DNA of 64,000 nt from contig JAECYW010000009.1 of NCBI GenBank assembly GCA_023014335.1, forward strand, positions 2,914,001 to 2,978,000, in the 5' to 3' direction. This stretch comes from Galerina marginata (Eukaryota > Basidiomycota > Agaricomycetes > Agaricales > Galerinaceae). The position numbers were made by a program, and so were the translations under genes. Below, piece after piece: positions 11,500 to 21,612 of this stretch. The first letter of the stretch is position 1. Each line of letters opens with the position of its first letter. Under the pieces are notes generated by a model, which was not told the origin of the DNA, ran no database searches, and saw nothing but the letters and a program-made list of their open reading frames with translations.

Positions 11500-12000
11500 C
11501 TCATCCCAGCTTCTATGTCATCCCCGACCGACATCAACAAGTGTTTCCCCTAGTCGGATGATATTAAAGCAGGCAGTCCCATTGTCGATTACCTCAATGA
11601 GCGTGTAAATTCCACCTACCATCATCTTGGACTCGTTCGGCTATACAATGCAACCGTGTTCAAGTCGTATCGAAAGCAGGTTATGAGGTGGTTTCATGAA
11701 GGAAAGGTCCGCGTCTTGGTTTGTACTGACGCGGCTGGGATGGTATGTTCTACTTTTCATATATTATCTATATTCTGAAAACTTTTATCGTCTAGGACTG
11801 TGATGTTCCCGATATTGCTATTGTGGTGCAATGGAAAGTACCAAAGAATTTCTCATCATGGGTTCAGAGGGCAGACCGTGCAGCACGAGCACCTGAACGA
11901 CATGGCCTTCCTCTCATGATACCCCAACCAGCAGCTTCGACGAAAGTCAAATTCATGCCAGAGCTCGAGGACGTGGCCGTGGCTGGACTCTACCTGCTGT
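11500..12000 (+). pseudogene. RecQ-like DEAD/DEAH helicase, C-terminal lobe fragment
   Basis: The plus strand encodes YNATVFKSYRKQVMRWF, then EGKVRVLVCTDAAGM, an intron (about 11,743-11,796), CDVPDIAIVVQWKVPKNFSS and WVQRADRAARAPERHG. These are helicase motifs IV-VI (VLVCTDAAGMGxDVP and the QRxGRAAR arginine-finger motif) of the RecQ-like helicases that occur in many copies in mushroom genomes. Motif VI reads QRADRAAR, where the usual QRAGRAAR glycine is replaced by aspartate, and a stop interrupts the frame near 11,555. The first lobe (Walker A, DExH) is absent. It is a dead fragment. Confidence 0.7.
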
Positions 12001-12116
12001 TGCGCCTGTTCACTCAGTCAGAATAGCACTGCATGGATGGATGGAGGCGTGAGATGAAGTCCAAGCACTGGCCACGTATCCACAAGCTCTAGCAGCTCTC
12101 TCAATCTTCTCTTGAG

Positions 12117-12205
12117 TGTTTTGGGTCTCCAGGACAATCTGGTCCTTCTCCAGAACTTCAACTACAGCACGACCTTTCTCAGAGTATCCCGGGTGTCCAG
12201 GACAC
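12117..12205. repeat. Paired-palindrome module, copy 1
   Basis: Two imperfect palindromes (12,117-12,136 and 12,184-12,205) of the CTGG/CCAG family are separated by a spacer resembling cttctccagaacttcaac. The same arrangement recurs, with related spacer sequence, at 19,250-19,162 (reverse), 37,259-37,158 (reverse) and 63,170-63,262, and as a half-preserved copy at 42,800-42,866. This copy has the weakest palindromes. Confidence 0.75.
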
Positions 12206-12389
12206 ACTGCCTTGAATTGTCTCTGCCTATCAAGTCGTATCATTGCCATTGTGGTTGCAGGATGCTCTACAATTGAGACTTGTTGCCTCGCCACTACTTC
12301 CTGGCTTTCGACGCTTTTCTCATGGACGATGGTTTAAAGAAGGTTTGTCAGTGATTGTCACTTATTCGTCCTCTCTAATATTTGTTGCA

Positions 12390-12560
12390 GGTTTACCTGT
12401 CTGCCTAGCAGGCCATGTTCCCGCTGAGATGGGCCAATGCATAGCAGCCTTCTTTGATGCATTGTATCTCGACGACGACATTATCGTGCATGTTATGTGC
12501 ATGTCCCACCTCTCGCACACTTTCAGCAGTATCCCGTCCGAGACAGCAATGACTTTAACC
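12390..12560 (+). pseudogene. Transposase-like fragment (Plavaka/KDZ-like?)
   Basis: A short frame reads AGHVPAEMGQCIAAFFDALY followed by LDDDIIVHVM. The GHVP-EM-QC-AAF-D-LY pattern recalls a region of Plavaka-type transposases that are common in mushrooms. A related LLDNDIVVQVM stretch is encoded on the minus strand around 50,690-50,800. It sits directly behind the paired-palindrome module, as expected if both belong to one decayed element. Assignment is tentative. Confidence 0.4.
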
Positions 12561-13519
12561 CACGAAGCGACTGCCGTCGCTCACAGCCGCCCTAGGCCCA
12601 CAACCGACCCACAACCGACCTAGCTACCCCCAGCAACCACACAGTTGACGCCGGTCGCGGCATGGTCCTGTTGACGAGTATTTTCGTCCACAAAAGTGCA
12701 ACGGGAGAAGCCTCAACTCACATGTGAAGAGTGAGATAAACTCCACCAGGGTACAGCTCCCTGCGTTATGAAGCCTTGTTTCATTGCGCGTGTCTTTCAT
12801 GAAGCGAGCGCAAGTCCTATTCGAGCTGCGCCATGTCGAGATGAAAGACCTGTCGTAAAAGGGTAGCATGCGTTGTACCCGATCGCTGGAACATGGTGTT
12901 GGCGTTCGTGAATCCAGTGAAGAGTCATAATGAAACGTAGGCAGCTGCGAAACAGTGCACTGGTCTGAGTGCACTACATAAATGCTTGAGCCTGGATTTT
13001 CAAGGGTAGAAATGGGCGTCAAAAGGGCGGGCGGACGCTTTTTTTTCGGGAAAATTGCGTGTGCATCGTCTCTCCACTGCCTGTGCAAAGTGTGTTGTCA
13101 GAGAGCAGCCTTTAGGCAGCCATGCATTTGCTTTACTGAGCTCGTTGCGTCCACCTGACCGGATTTTTTCCAACGCTGAAACAATTTCTAGAGATTGATA
13201 ATAAACCTTTAGAATTTCAGAGGCTATGTTGGGCGCCTTCTTAGGACCCTGGGGAGCAACCGTGGCTTCGCGAAAAATATTCTGAGAAATGAACGCGGGT
13301 ACATGGAGTAGTTGAGGGACCAATGAACTTGGGTGAAGCGAGTTAACCGAACCTTCAAGACGGTGGTTTACGTAATGGATAAATATTATGTAATAACCAT
13401 TTCTAACCTCAAAAATCGAACAAAAAACCTTGAGCAGTTCCATCATCTTCAGCAGCCTTCGTAATACGTGGAGAGTCTGTTTCTTTGAGCATACAGCGGG
13501 GTATATTGTGCTAGGAAAT
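12561..13519. other. Upstream region of the CFT1 N-terminal fragment
   Basis: A minus-strand open frame (13,620-13,000) crosses this region, but its upper half is antisense to CFT1 coding sequence. The lower half (around APNIASEILKVYYQSLEIVS, 13,230-13,150) could be an exon of a divergent neighbour, with no family recognised. Otherwise it is likely the original CFT1 promoter side. Confidence 0.4.
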
Positions 13520-14770
13520 ATGCATGCTCTTCGACAGGAAATTTTGCCTGCCAGTGGTGTTGAATTTTCCACCAGTCTCAAGTTAACACCTTCAACCCGA
13601 AATTCTACAACCACCCCCAATGTTTCAACACGTCACGAATTTGTTTCTCGCGTTCTATGCAACCTGGTGGTCGCCCGCTCAAATATACTGCGTATATTCG
13701 AGGTACGCGAAGAACCTGCGCCGATACAATCCCAGGTAGACGACGACCGAGAGAGACGGTCAAAATGTGCGGCGAGGAACTGAAGCGGTGGAAGGAGAGG
13801 TCGCAATGGATGAGAATGGTGAAGGATATATCAATATAGCAAAGGTGATTTACACAGTTCATGTACTTCAGGACAACAATTTCATAAACTTGTTTTTTGC
13901 TAAATTGTTCGTTGAGTTGAGTTTTTGCTGATTATTCTTATTCTTGCTCCCAGTCTGTGCCTCAAACAACACCTGTGCATGTTGCGACTGTGACTCGGTT
14001 CTATCTAGTCCAAGAGCACCATCTTCATGGCATTGTTACAGGGATGGAGGGTGTCAGGCTTATCACATCTTTTGAAGACCACCTGGACATGCTGCTAGTG
14101 TCATTCAAGGATGCCAAGGTCATATCTATATTGACCACCTCCCGTTTAGTTGCTGAAAGTCTTGAAAGATCGCTCTCTTGGAATGGTCAGACATAATTCA
14201 CGACCTGGTGACCGTCTCAATACACCCCTATGAGAGGGCTCCTCAGATGGTACACATGTTTATCGCCTTGCAGTGCCAACACTTGTACTCATGGTTCAAT
14301 ACAGCTTGCTCTGGATTCACATTTATTCCGAGCAGAATTGCGAGTTGATCCTCTATTGTGCTGCGCTGCTCTCTCTCTCCCAAAACATGCTCTGGACATC
14401 CTGCCCTTCTACCAGACGCAGGCAGAATTGGAAGTTATGGACACAGATCAAACACAGACCAAGTATGTTGCTTTACATACCCTATTCGATCGTCCTGCTC
14501 ATTGGCCCAAGGGACGTACCATATGCTCCAAGTTTCATCCTTGATCTTCCAGCTCATGTTGAACAGAACTTGCAAAATGTTATCGACTTTGTCTTCCTTC
14601 CAGGATTCAATAATCCAACGCTGGCTATCCTCTTTCAAACGCAACAAACATGGACAGGGTAAGGAGATTTGTCATTCTGTATCACTGCAAAAATTTAACG
14701 ACCAACAGCTGTTTAAAAGAGTACAAGGATACCGCCAAAATTATCTTCTTCACCCTCGATATACCTATTG
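13520..14770 (+). pseudogene. CFT1: CFT1 / CPSF-A subunit, N-terminal fragment
   Basis: This starts at a natural ATG (MHALRQEILPASGVEFSTSL) and continues through VVARSNILRIFEVREEPAP, a conserved exon junction near 13,845, VTRFYLVQEHHLHGIVTGM, LLVSFKDAK, IALLEWSDIIHDLVTVSIHP, LALDSHLFRAELRVDP, LPFYQTQAELEVMD, then PSFILDLPAHVEQNLQNVID, FVFLPGFNNPTLAILFQTQQ and IIFFTLDI. These are the first 240 or so residues of CFT1 (CPSF160), the scaffold of the pre-mRNA 3'-end cleavage complex. At least four introns are retained with GT-AG ends. One extra A in the run at about 13,762 shifts the frame within the acidic linker. Coding similarity ends at TLDI, exactly where the fragment at 9,128 resumes the protein. 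Confidence 0.85.
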
Positions 14771-15329
14771 GAGGCGAGCCAGAAACTTGTCGAGGAAGAT
14801 TTGGAAGAAGAATTATAAGGCGAAAGATCTGAAAATTTGCTGAAAATAGCCATTTACAATATGGAAGAGGGTAAAATTTTCTTTTATTTTTATGTTATTG
14901 CAAGTCATTGATAATAGCGCGCCATGAATAGGTTCCGACAAGTTATCCATTATGTGATTGCTCTGCAAACAAGTTTTACTTCACTCATCTATGGACACAG
15001 GCAACCAACTTCCTAGAAACTGTTACTCAGCCACTGACTTTGGGCCTGGTGGTTTGAGCACTATTGGCCTGTTGACTGCCAGGAATGTGTCTGTCAATTC
15101 TCAACCAACCATGCTGAAAATGAGAAGATCACAATCTGTGTTATCATCAAAAGCCAATGATTTTGGTACAATCTCCTTTCTGTTTTTAAATGTATTTGAA
15201 TATATACAGATTGAGCACTTTATCTTTCATTTTATGCTAAATGTCCATGGGGTCATCATTTACATAAATGTTCTCAAATTCAACCCCAGTAAAATAATCA
15301 ACAAGGGAGGCCACCTGATAGTCAAGTGA
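14771..15329. other. 3' flank of the Tnp2 element
   Basis: This AT-rich stretch lies between the end of CFT1 similarity and the transposase stop. It probably holds the 3' terminal region of the transposon, but no convincing terminal inverted repeat matching the 5' end near 19,525 was found by eye. A few more residues of the transposase could be encoded here if a last intron near 15,390 is used. Confidence 0.35.
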
Positions 15330-18300
15330 TTAGTAGTGATATACATTAAGATAAATAAAACATACCCTAGAGAGAGATACAACAGAAATTACTGGGCGGC
15401 CTTGTAGTGGGAGGTCTTTATATTTAAAAGATAGGGAGGCAAAGTGACAGTCAATGTCCTGAATACTAAATATTTCAAGTTCTCCAAGTTCTGAATCCCA
15501 GAGTGACATTTCAAGCAATGGATAGTGCAGGTTGAAAGGTTTTGGCAGTCTTTTGTAGCGACGAACTGCTATCAGAGTCTGGACACTGTCACTGTCACTG
15601 TTGAGGATTGGTATCTTGAAAATGGATTGAATTAAAGCTGGAAAACTGGGTGATGTTGTGTGTTTGATTAAAATGCAGGAGTTTCCAAAATGTTTCATTG
15701 AGGTGGTATATTGTAATCCCTGCACAATAACATAGGTTAGGAATTGAGCCTTCTCGCCTTTGATAGGTGGCATATAATGTTGAAGCACCTCCTGAAGGTT
15801 TAGTGGTAGTTTGGAAGCTTGATGAGGGTTCCACATCCACTGAGACCCACTCTCTATATCATCACTAAACAGAGATGTAAAACTTGCAATGTCAGAGGTA
15901 AGGGTATTGCGGATACGAGGATCAACTAGCTGGCTGAAAATAGCCTGGGAATTGAGGATGCTCTTGGGGCATTGGTTTGGCTTGTAGATAATAGCCCGCA
16001 GGTTTGCAGAGCGTGTAAAGCTTTCTGCAATTGTCTTTTCCAACTGACCTATAATAACAATGGTGAACACTATGCCAATGATGAGTTTTAATTGACTATA
16101 ACTCACCAACTTTGAAGTTAGTTGGAATGCGTTCCAACATACCAATAATCCTCTCAAAAGGAAATGTCCACCATGAATGTACTGGGCCAAATAGCAGAAG
16201 GTAATCATATAAATGTAATGACATGTGATGATTGGGCAAAAATCTGTACTGAGGAAAGGCCTTCTTCACACCCTCTATATATGCCTTCATGTGGTGCAGG
16301 TATGCAGTTGCAATTGCAGATGATGTAGTACGAGATGAAGCAAGAATAACAGCTGAAATAAGGTTGATTGTGATTTCTAATATCTCTCTGCACTTTTGTG
16401 ACCGAGAAGAATTGTCTGATTTGTATAAACCCCAAAGCTTTAGAAGTGAAAGAGGGAGGTGAGTAATGCCAAGTGTCCGCCATTGGTCTGCTTTGAGTTT
16501 TCCATGTGACGAACTTCCAAAATTTGATGGAATTGGAGACACCCAGGTTGGTGTTGATATTTCTGATAAATCAGATCTTATCTGCATAAGCTCTTCCTCT
16601 GTCAAAACTTGTCCAAGTCTTGTTGATGTATCTGCACCAGCATCACGCTGCTCCATCTGATTGAAACGCTGCCATAATACACAAGTGTCAATTCAGTGAA
16701 TTTCTGAATTTATTCAATTTACTAACCCATAACAACAACTTTTCTATGCAGGTTTTCTTTGATTGAACTGCCTTTCCATCCTCATCAATAAAAATTACAT
16801 CTTCATCAACCTCAAGCTCTGAACAAGCAAAAGCTAGTGCTCTGTTATGCATCCGAAGAAGTTTTTTTGTTACTTTCTCTGATGAAGCTTGAATTTCCTC
16901 ATTCAAAGGACCTTCAAGAAGCTTTTGAAGCTGCTTTAAGGACTTGCATTCATTATCAGTAAAGTCAGCTGGGACTTCAGAGATCACAACCACAATAACT
17001 GCATTCTCATTTGTCTTGGGGCGGCCAACACCGATAATGTTCCGAAAATGCTCTTTGATTAGGCCAAGGAAGAGATTGTGCATAGCATCAACAACAACAC
17101 ATTTGACCAAGTCAAAATATGGTAATCGAGATAGTTCTGAATAGCGAACACCTGTGGAATCAAAGATTTCTTGCTGAGTCTTCTCATCTGATGCTTCAAA
17201 AAAGGCCTGAGATGATTTGCGGCATTCAAAATCAGTCCTCTTGTGCCAGGAATCATAATCTGTGCTGCCATAGCCTTCTTTTTCTTTTGTACAATGGCAT
17301 GCAGAACAGAAATGTTGGTGCTTGAAGGAAGCAAAGCCTGCTGCTTTCCGAGCTCCAGGAAGATCACAGACAAGAGCAATAAGGGCACACTGAATAAGGC
17401 AGCCAGAAGGATAGAGATGGGTACGTGAAAACCATACACCAGTCCAGAAATCAAGGAAGTCATCAATGAGAAGTGTAAGATAGTGGTTTAATGCATTCAA
17501 AGGAGGTTCTTTAGGCCCAGGAATTATTCCAGCCAAAAACATGTTCTCTGGTTTGTAGCGTTCATCAGGAGGTAGGTTTAGACAGGCCAGTGAGATAATC
17601 CCAATAGATGCCTTTTTTCCTGCTTGCTTATTTGTGTAGGGATTAAAGAAATCTATACAGAGGGTAAAGGCAAATCGTCCTTCACCATTAGTGGCTTCAC
17701 TAAATAATTTCCCATCAGAACCTTTGAAGTTGCGAAGATATTCCCCATCAACAATGTCATGCATTTCTTGTGTGTTGCTTTTGCTCTTCCAGATGCCCTG
17801 TGCTTTCTGCTCAAACCCAGGCCTTGAGGCCATCCTAGCCAGCCAGTCCTTATAGCTGAAAGAGACAAAGGTCTTGATAGGAACATGAATTTCAACATCC
17901 TTTACAATTCGGGACCGGGTAAGGGTAGTACCACAAGCTGGGCCTCTTTTGAATCTCCTGTAATTGCAGTGCTTGGGATACTCAGCTATTGGGCAACCTT
18001 TAAGAAATTTGGGTTCATAATTGCGATGACAATTTGGGTCTGGGCAGACTGCAAGGATTGTTGACTTTCCATCAAGTTCAAACTGTCTGGTAGCTGAGTC
18101 CGGATCAACAGGAAGGTCGTGGAGGAGTTTCTGAGTTTGTGGTGATATTTCAGATTGAGATCCCAAAATAGCAAGTTTGACAATATATCCCATCATTTCG
18201 AGAACAAATCTGCAAGTGGAACGGGCAGACTTTGAGACAATTTGTAAAGTTGCAATGGTAAAAACCATAGCCTGGATTACAGGGTTTACACCCTGCATGA

Positions 18301-19063
18301 TGGGCCGATGGTGATGACCTGAAGGGAATCAGTGTGGTGAGTAAAGGAAAGTCAAGACAAGGTATATGTTACCTGTCTCATATACCATAACATTGGCTGA
18401 AACTGTCGGTGTCTGCTGAATAATATCATTGCGAACGGATATCCACCATTTTCGAGCATCTTGGAGTTCTTTAAGAAAAAAATCAATCTGTTCCATGATA
18501 GATTCTCGGGCGGCTTGTGCTTCATTATAATGAGTATTGACACCCTGTAAACTAGATCGGAGATCCCTTGTTGATTGCAATTTTGCTTCTAAGGGAAACG
18601 GCTGGGTGGAAGAGGTTGGGGTGCCCAAGGATTTCAAGTCTGTAGATTGCAAGATGTCTCCAAATGCTTTCTCAATCTCTTTCAAGTGACTGAATACCTC
18701 TTGAATAGGAGAGCGAAGGGGCTTGTGGTGTGCATGTGCTGAATGGGCTTCTGGAGGTTGTTTTTGGGAATTTGCTTCTTGCAGGTGGGCATTCAGAACG
18801 TCGATATCAGATTGTTGGGCTGGATTCACAGACCAAAGCCGACCACCAGAGCTCGTCATAGGGCCAGACGCCTTATCTGCGAGTGACATTGATGCCACGA
18901 ACTGCTCCACTAGGCTGTCGGATCTTCGCAGTTCTTCCATGCGCATAGCTTGGGCTCTGTGCTGGCGGTCGGCAATTACATGTTTATTGTACGCCCTTTG
19001 CTCAAGTTCCCTTCCGGTAGGGCTTCTACCGCACTGATAGACAGTGCAACGGCAAGTAGGCAT
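15330..19063 (-). CDS. Tnp2-type (CACTA/EnSpm-like) transposase, apparently intact
   Basis: A DNA transposase of the Tnp2 class that would cut and integrate its own element in the nucleus. Four exons (19,063-18,373; 18,318-16,727; 16,668-16,107; 16,048-15,330) join in frame to 1,187 residues without a stop; all three introns have GT-AG ends. The N-terminus MPTCRCTVYQCG carries the cysteine-rich start usual for these proteins. Core motifs are FTLCIDFFNPYTNKQAGKK with a candidate catalytic Asp, FLAGIIPGPKEPP, ALVCDLPGARKAAGF followed by a CSACHC zinc-knuckle-like site, and VVVDAMHNLFLGL. After the intron follow LPNHHMSLHLYDYLLLFGP and WWTFPFERIIGMLERIPTNF, the conserved C-terminal block. It is inserted between the N- and C-terminal CFT1 fragments. 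Intactness suggests recent activity. Plavaka is the main alternative name within the same wider class. Confidence 0.85.
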
Positions 19064-19161
19064 TGTTACAGTACTCCTTGAGATGCGACAGTGACGGGAA
19101 GGTCAAATAGTACCACAAAAGTTGAGGAACCAATCTCAGTGTCTCGATAATGTAAGGCAGT

Positions 19162-19250
19162 GTGTCCTGGAAACCCAGGACACTCTGAAAAGGGTCGTGC
19201 TTGAGTTGAAGTACTGGAGAAGTGGCAGATTGTCCTGGAAACCCGGGACA
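19162..19250. repeat. Paired-palindrome module, copy 2 (5' flank of Tnp2 gene)
   Basis: Palindrome 19,162-19,183 has perfect 9-base arms (GTGTCCTGG / CCAGGACAC) apart from the central bases; the second, 19,231-19,250, has one mismatch. They lie 100-190 bp upstream of the transposase start codon, in the subterminal region of its element. The spacer (tgagttgaagtactggagaag) matches the other module copies. Confidence 0.85.
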
Positions 19251-19368
19251 GTCGAGAGAATATTGAGAGCTGTTATCGAGTTGATCTTTGACTCGGAGGG
19301 CCGTGACGATCTGGTTAGGGACTCCAAACCAAACAAACACGCCCAAATGAACTTTCGCATTTATTGCT

Positions 19369-19525
19369 CAACGTTCAACGTTCAACGTTCAACTCCCACC
19401 ACTCTTCTTTTGGTTGTGATCTGAGTTCCCAGATCACTCTAACTTGACAACATTCCTTTGGGAAGGATTTGTTCGCGACAACGCCCAGCGGTGCTTGATC
19501 CCTTCAGGCTTGCATCGAGTGCTAA
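19369..19525. repeat. 5' subterminal region of the Tnp2 element
   Basis: Contains three tandem copies of a 7-mer (ttcaacg) at about 19,369-19,393 and a palindrome with 8-base arms GTGATCTG / CAGATCAC at 19,416-19,437. From here to about 19,525 the reverse complement matches 42,541-42,640, including agcctgaag, caccgctgggcg and caaaggatgttgtcaagtta-like blocks. The outer limit near 19,525 begins with CACTCGATGC on the minus strand, which would fit a CACTA-type terminus, but the other end was not found. Confidence 0.6.
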
Positions 19526-21612
19526 ACCTAATTTTGAGTATATTTAAAAGTGTATGCCTCAACCTCACCTCTGGACCATTCTCGAGGCAGGGGCTTCATT
19601 AGCGACGGTCAGTTTCGACCAAGTGCTCGTGGTGCACTATCGAACTGGCTGCACACGCGATTGGATCATCTTGTGGATCGCCCTACTATCGTTCTATAGT
19701 GCCTGCATTTAGTTCCTCTCTCACCCAATGAGCTCCTACGGAATATTTGGAACATTAGGGGTATCGACTTGACGTCCAAATGACCCCGGAATACCCTTGG
19801 TCTCCATCACCATGGCGTCTTGGAAACAGACAGCGAAAACTGCCCAGTAGAACCTTTGCATGTTTAGTTTGGGGATCAATCGACGCGGTGGCTCTGAAGT
19901 TATTTCTGCAGCTAATCAACCGGGAACTTCACCTCATTTGACTCTCTAGTTTACAAGTTTTCCCATCTTAGTACTCTCGTCATTCAATACCTTAAAAGAC
20001 GGTCTGTCACTATCCCCGTCCTCTCCGACCTTTTCGTGCTTGCCAGGCAATCAAAAGCACATCGCTTCAACGCAACCGGCCCCAAACACCAAATTTGAAC
20101 AGGTACTTTGCAACAGGGCCAAGTTCTTTAAAGAAAGCGGCGGCGTTGGGATGCTTGCAGACCGTGGGTGAGTTTGCTTTCATAGGTACGATCGCGTTAA
20201 AGTAAGAAAGAAGTATAGACCGTCAACTCCATGTGAGTACTTGTGTTATTGCTAAGGACACAGCTTGTTACTCACCTATCCTGCCTACCAGATGCCCAAG
20301 ATTGGAGGCTTTGTAAACAAGGCTGTAAAAACTGAGTAAGTGTTATAATGTTTGACTTCTACGTATTCTATTTTACTCACCTTCAGCACTGTCCAGAGAC
20401 CTAGACACAACATTCAAAGCTCAGAATTGAAGAGGTAGCCAGCATAATGCAAGGTACATATGCATTCATCTCGCGGTTCTCTTGTCAATTACTTACCTGT
20501 TTTGCTCCTTCCTGCCCCCAGGCTGCGACTGCACCAGAATTAGCTGCGGCGTACAGGCGGCCAGAAGACTAAACTCATCAAGTTAACTTCCCGAGGTCAT
20601 CGCCATCCACTTCTCCTCCTTTCGTGCCCACGTTCGCGTCTTGCTGCAGCCTTCCGTAGTGGAAACGGAGACGAAGACAACGTCGAGAGCGCAAACAAGG
20701 CAGCCGCGACTTGTTGGGCAAAGGCTAATCGCCTGTATCGAAGGAAGCCTGTTCTATGCATGCATCAGCCCTTGTCGCGAGCTCTCGACGAACCCAAGGC
20801 AAGGGCCTGCCGCTATCAAACGCCGTATGAAGCCGTTAAAAATGTGCACGAGCAGGAATTCGGGAGGACGTACAGGTCACATCGACATCGACAAAAGCAC
20901 CCGTATCCACCCTCCGCCATCTCCTCGCCTTGCCTGTCATCGCCCCTCTTTCCGGTCATCAACGCAATCCCTGGCCCTTCGCACTCGTTTTCAACACGGC
21001 CTCTCGTTGTAACGGCTCGCGTTCACATTCGGCACTAGGACGAGGGCGTAAGGGAGAGGATTTGGCTCGAAAAAGCGACGGAGACTCACTGTCCGAGTGC
21101 TAGCATTACCCCCCTCCCCCCTATCCACCCTTCCTGCCCAACCCCACCCTTTCTCCCATCGTCGAGCGCATCATTGCATCGTTTCTGGTATGTGCTCGTC
21201 GTTGTCGAGCGTCTACGGCACGGAGAGGGGTGGTGGGTGAAGTGTGGGGCGGCGTTGAAAGGGAGTATGGACTTACCATCGGGTGAAGACTCGAAGGCGG
21301 CGTTGCTGCCTGTCATCCTACCCTCCTCCTTCCTCGTGTTCGTTGACGCCGGCCTCGTCGACTGCCCCTCGTCGTTTCTTGGGTGGATATGTTGGTTCTG
21401 GGACGGCAGCGTTATCGCGAACCGGGGAAGAGCTTTCCACATGAACTCCACCCAGCAAGTTTGCCGGCGGCGGCTGCGCGATCTTCGTTGGCCCCTGCCC
21501 TTCACCGTGGAGAACGGAGAAGACGACTGTAAGGACGACGCCGTGGAATTGGCAGAAGATGTGACATTATGTGAACCGTCTAGATACCAGGCACAACGAT
21601 AGGAGCTGCTGC
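19526..21612. other. No supported gene
   Basis: About 2 kb without a recognisable gene. The stretch 20,100-20,560 holds several GT-AG intron-like sequences around short frames, and 20,640-21,600 is GC-rich with overlapping open frames on both strands, including a 274-codon minus-strand frame (21,910-21,086) that is partly antisense to CFT1. None has a motif. Confidence 0.45.

Noticed and set aside
13000..13620. 206-codon minus-strand open frame
   Set aside because: The upper part is antisense to the CFT1 N-terminus and likely crosses an intron; the remaining 130 codons have no recognisable domain, so it is mentioned only as a possible divergent exon.
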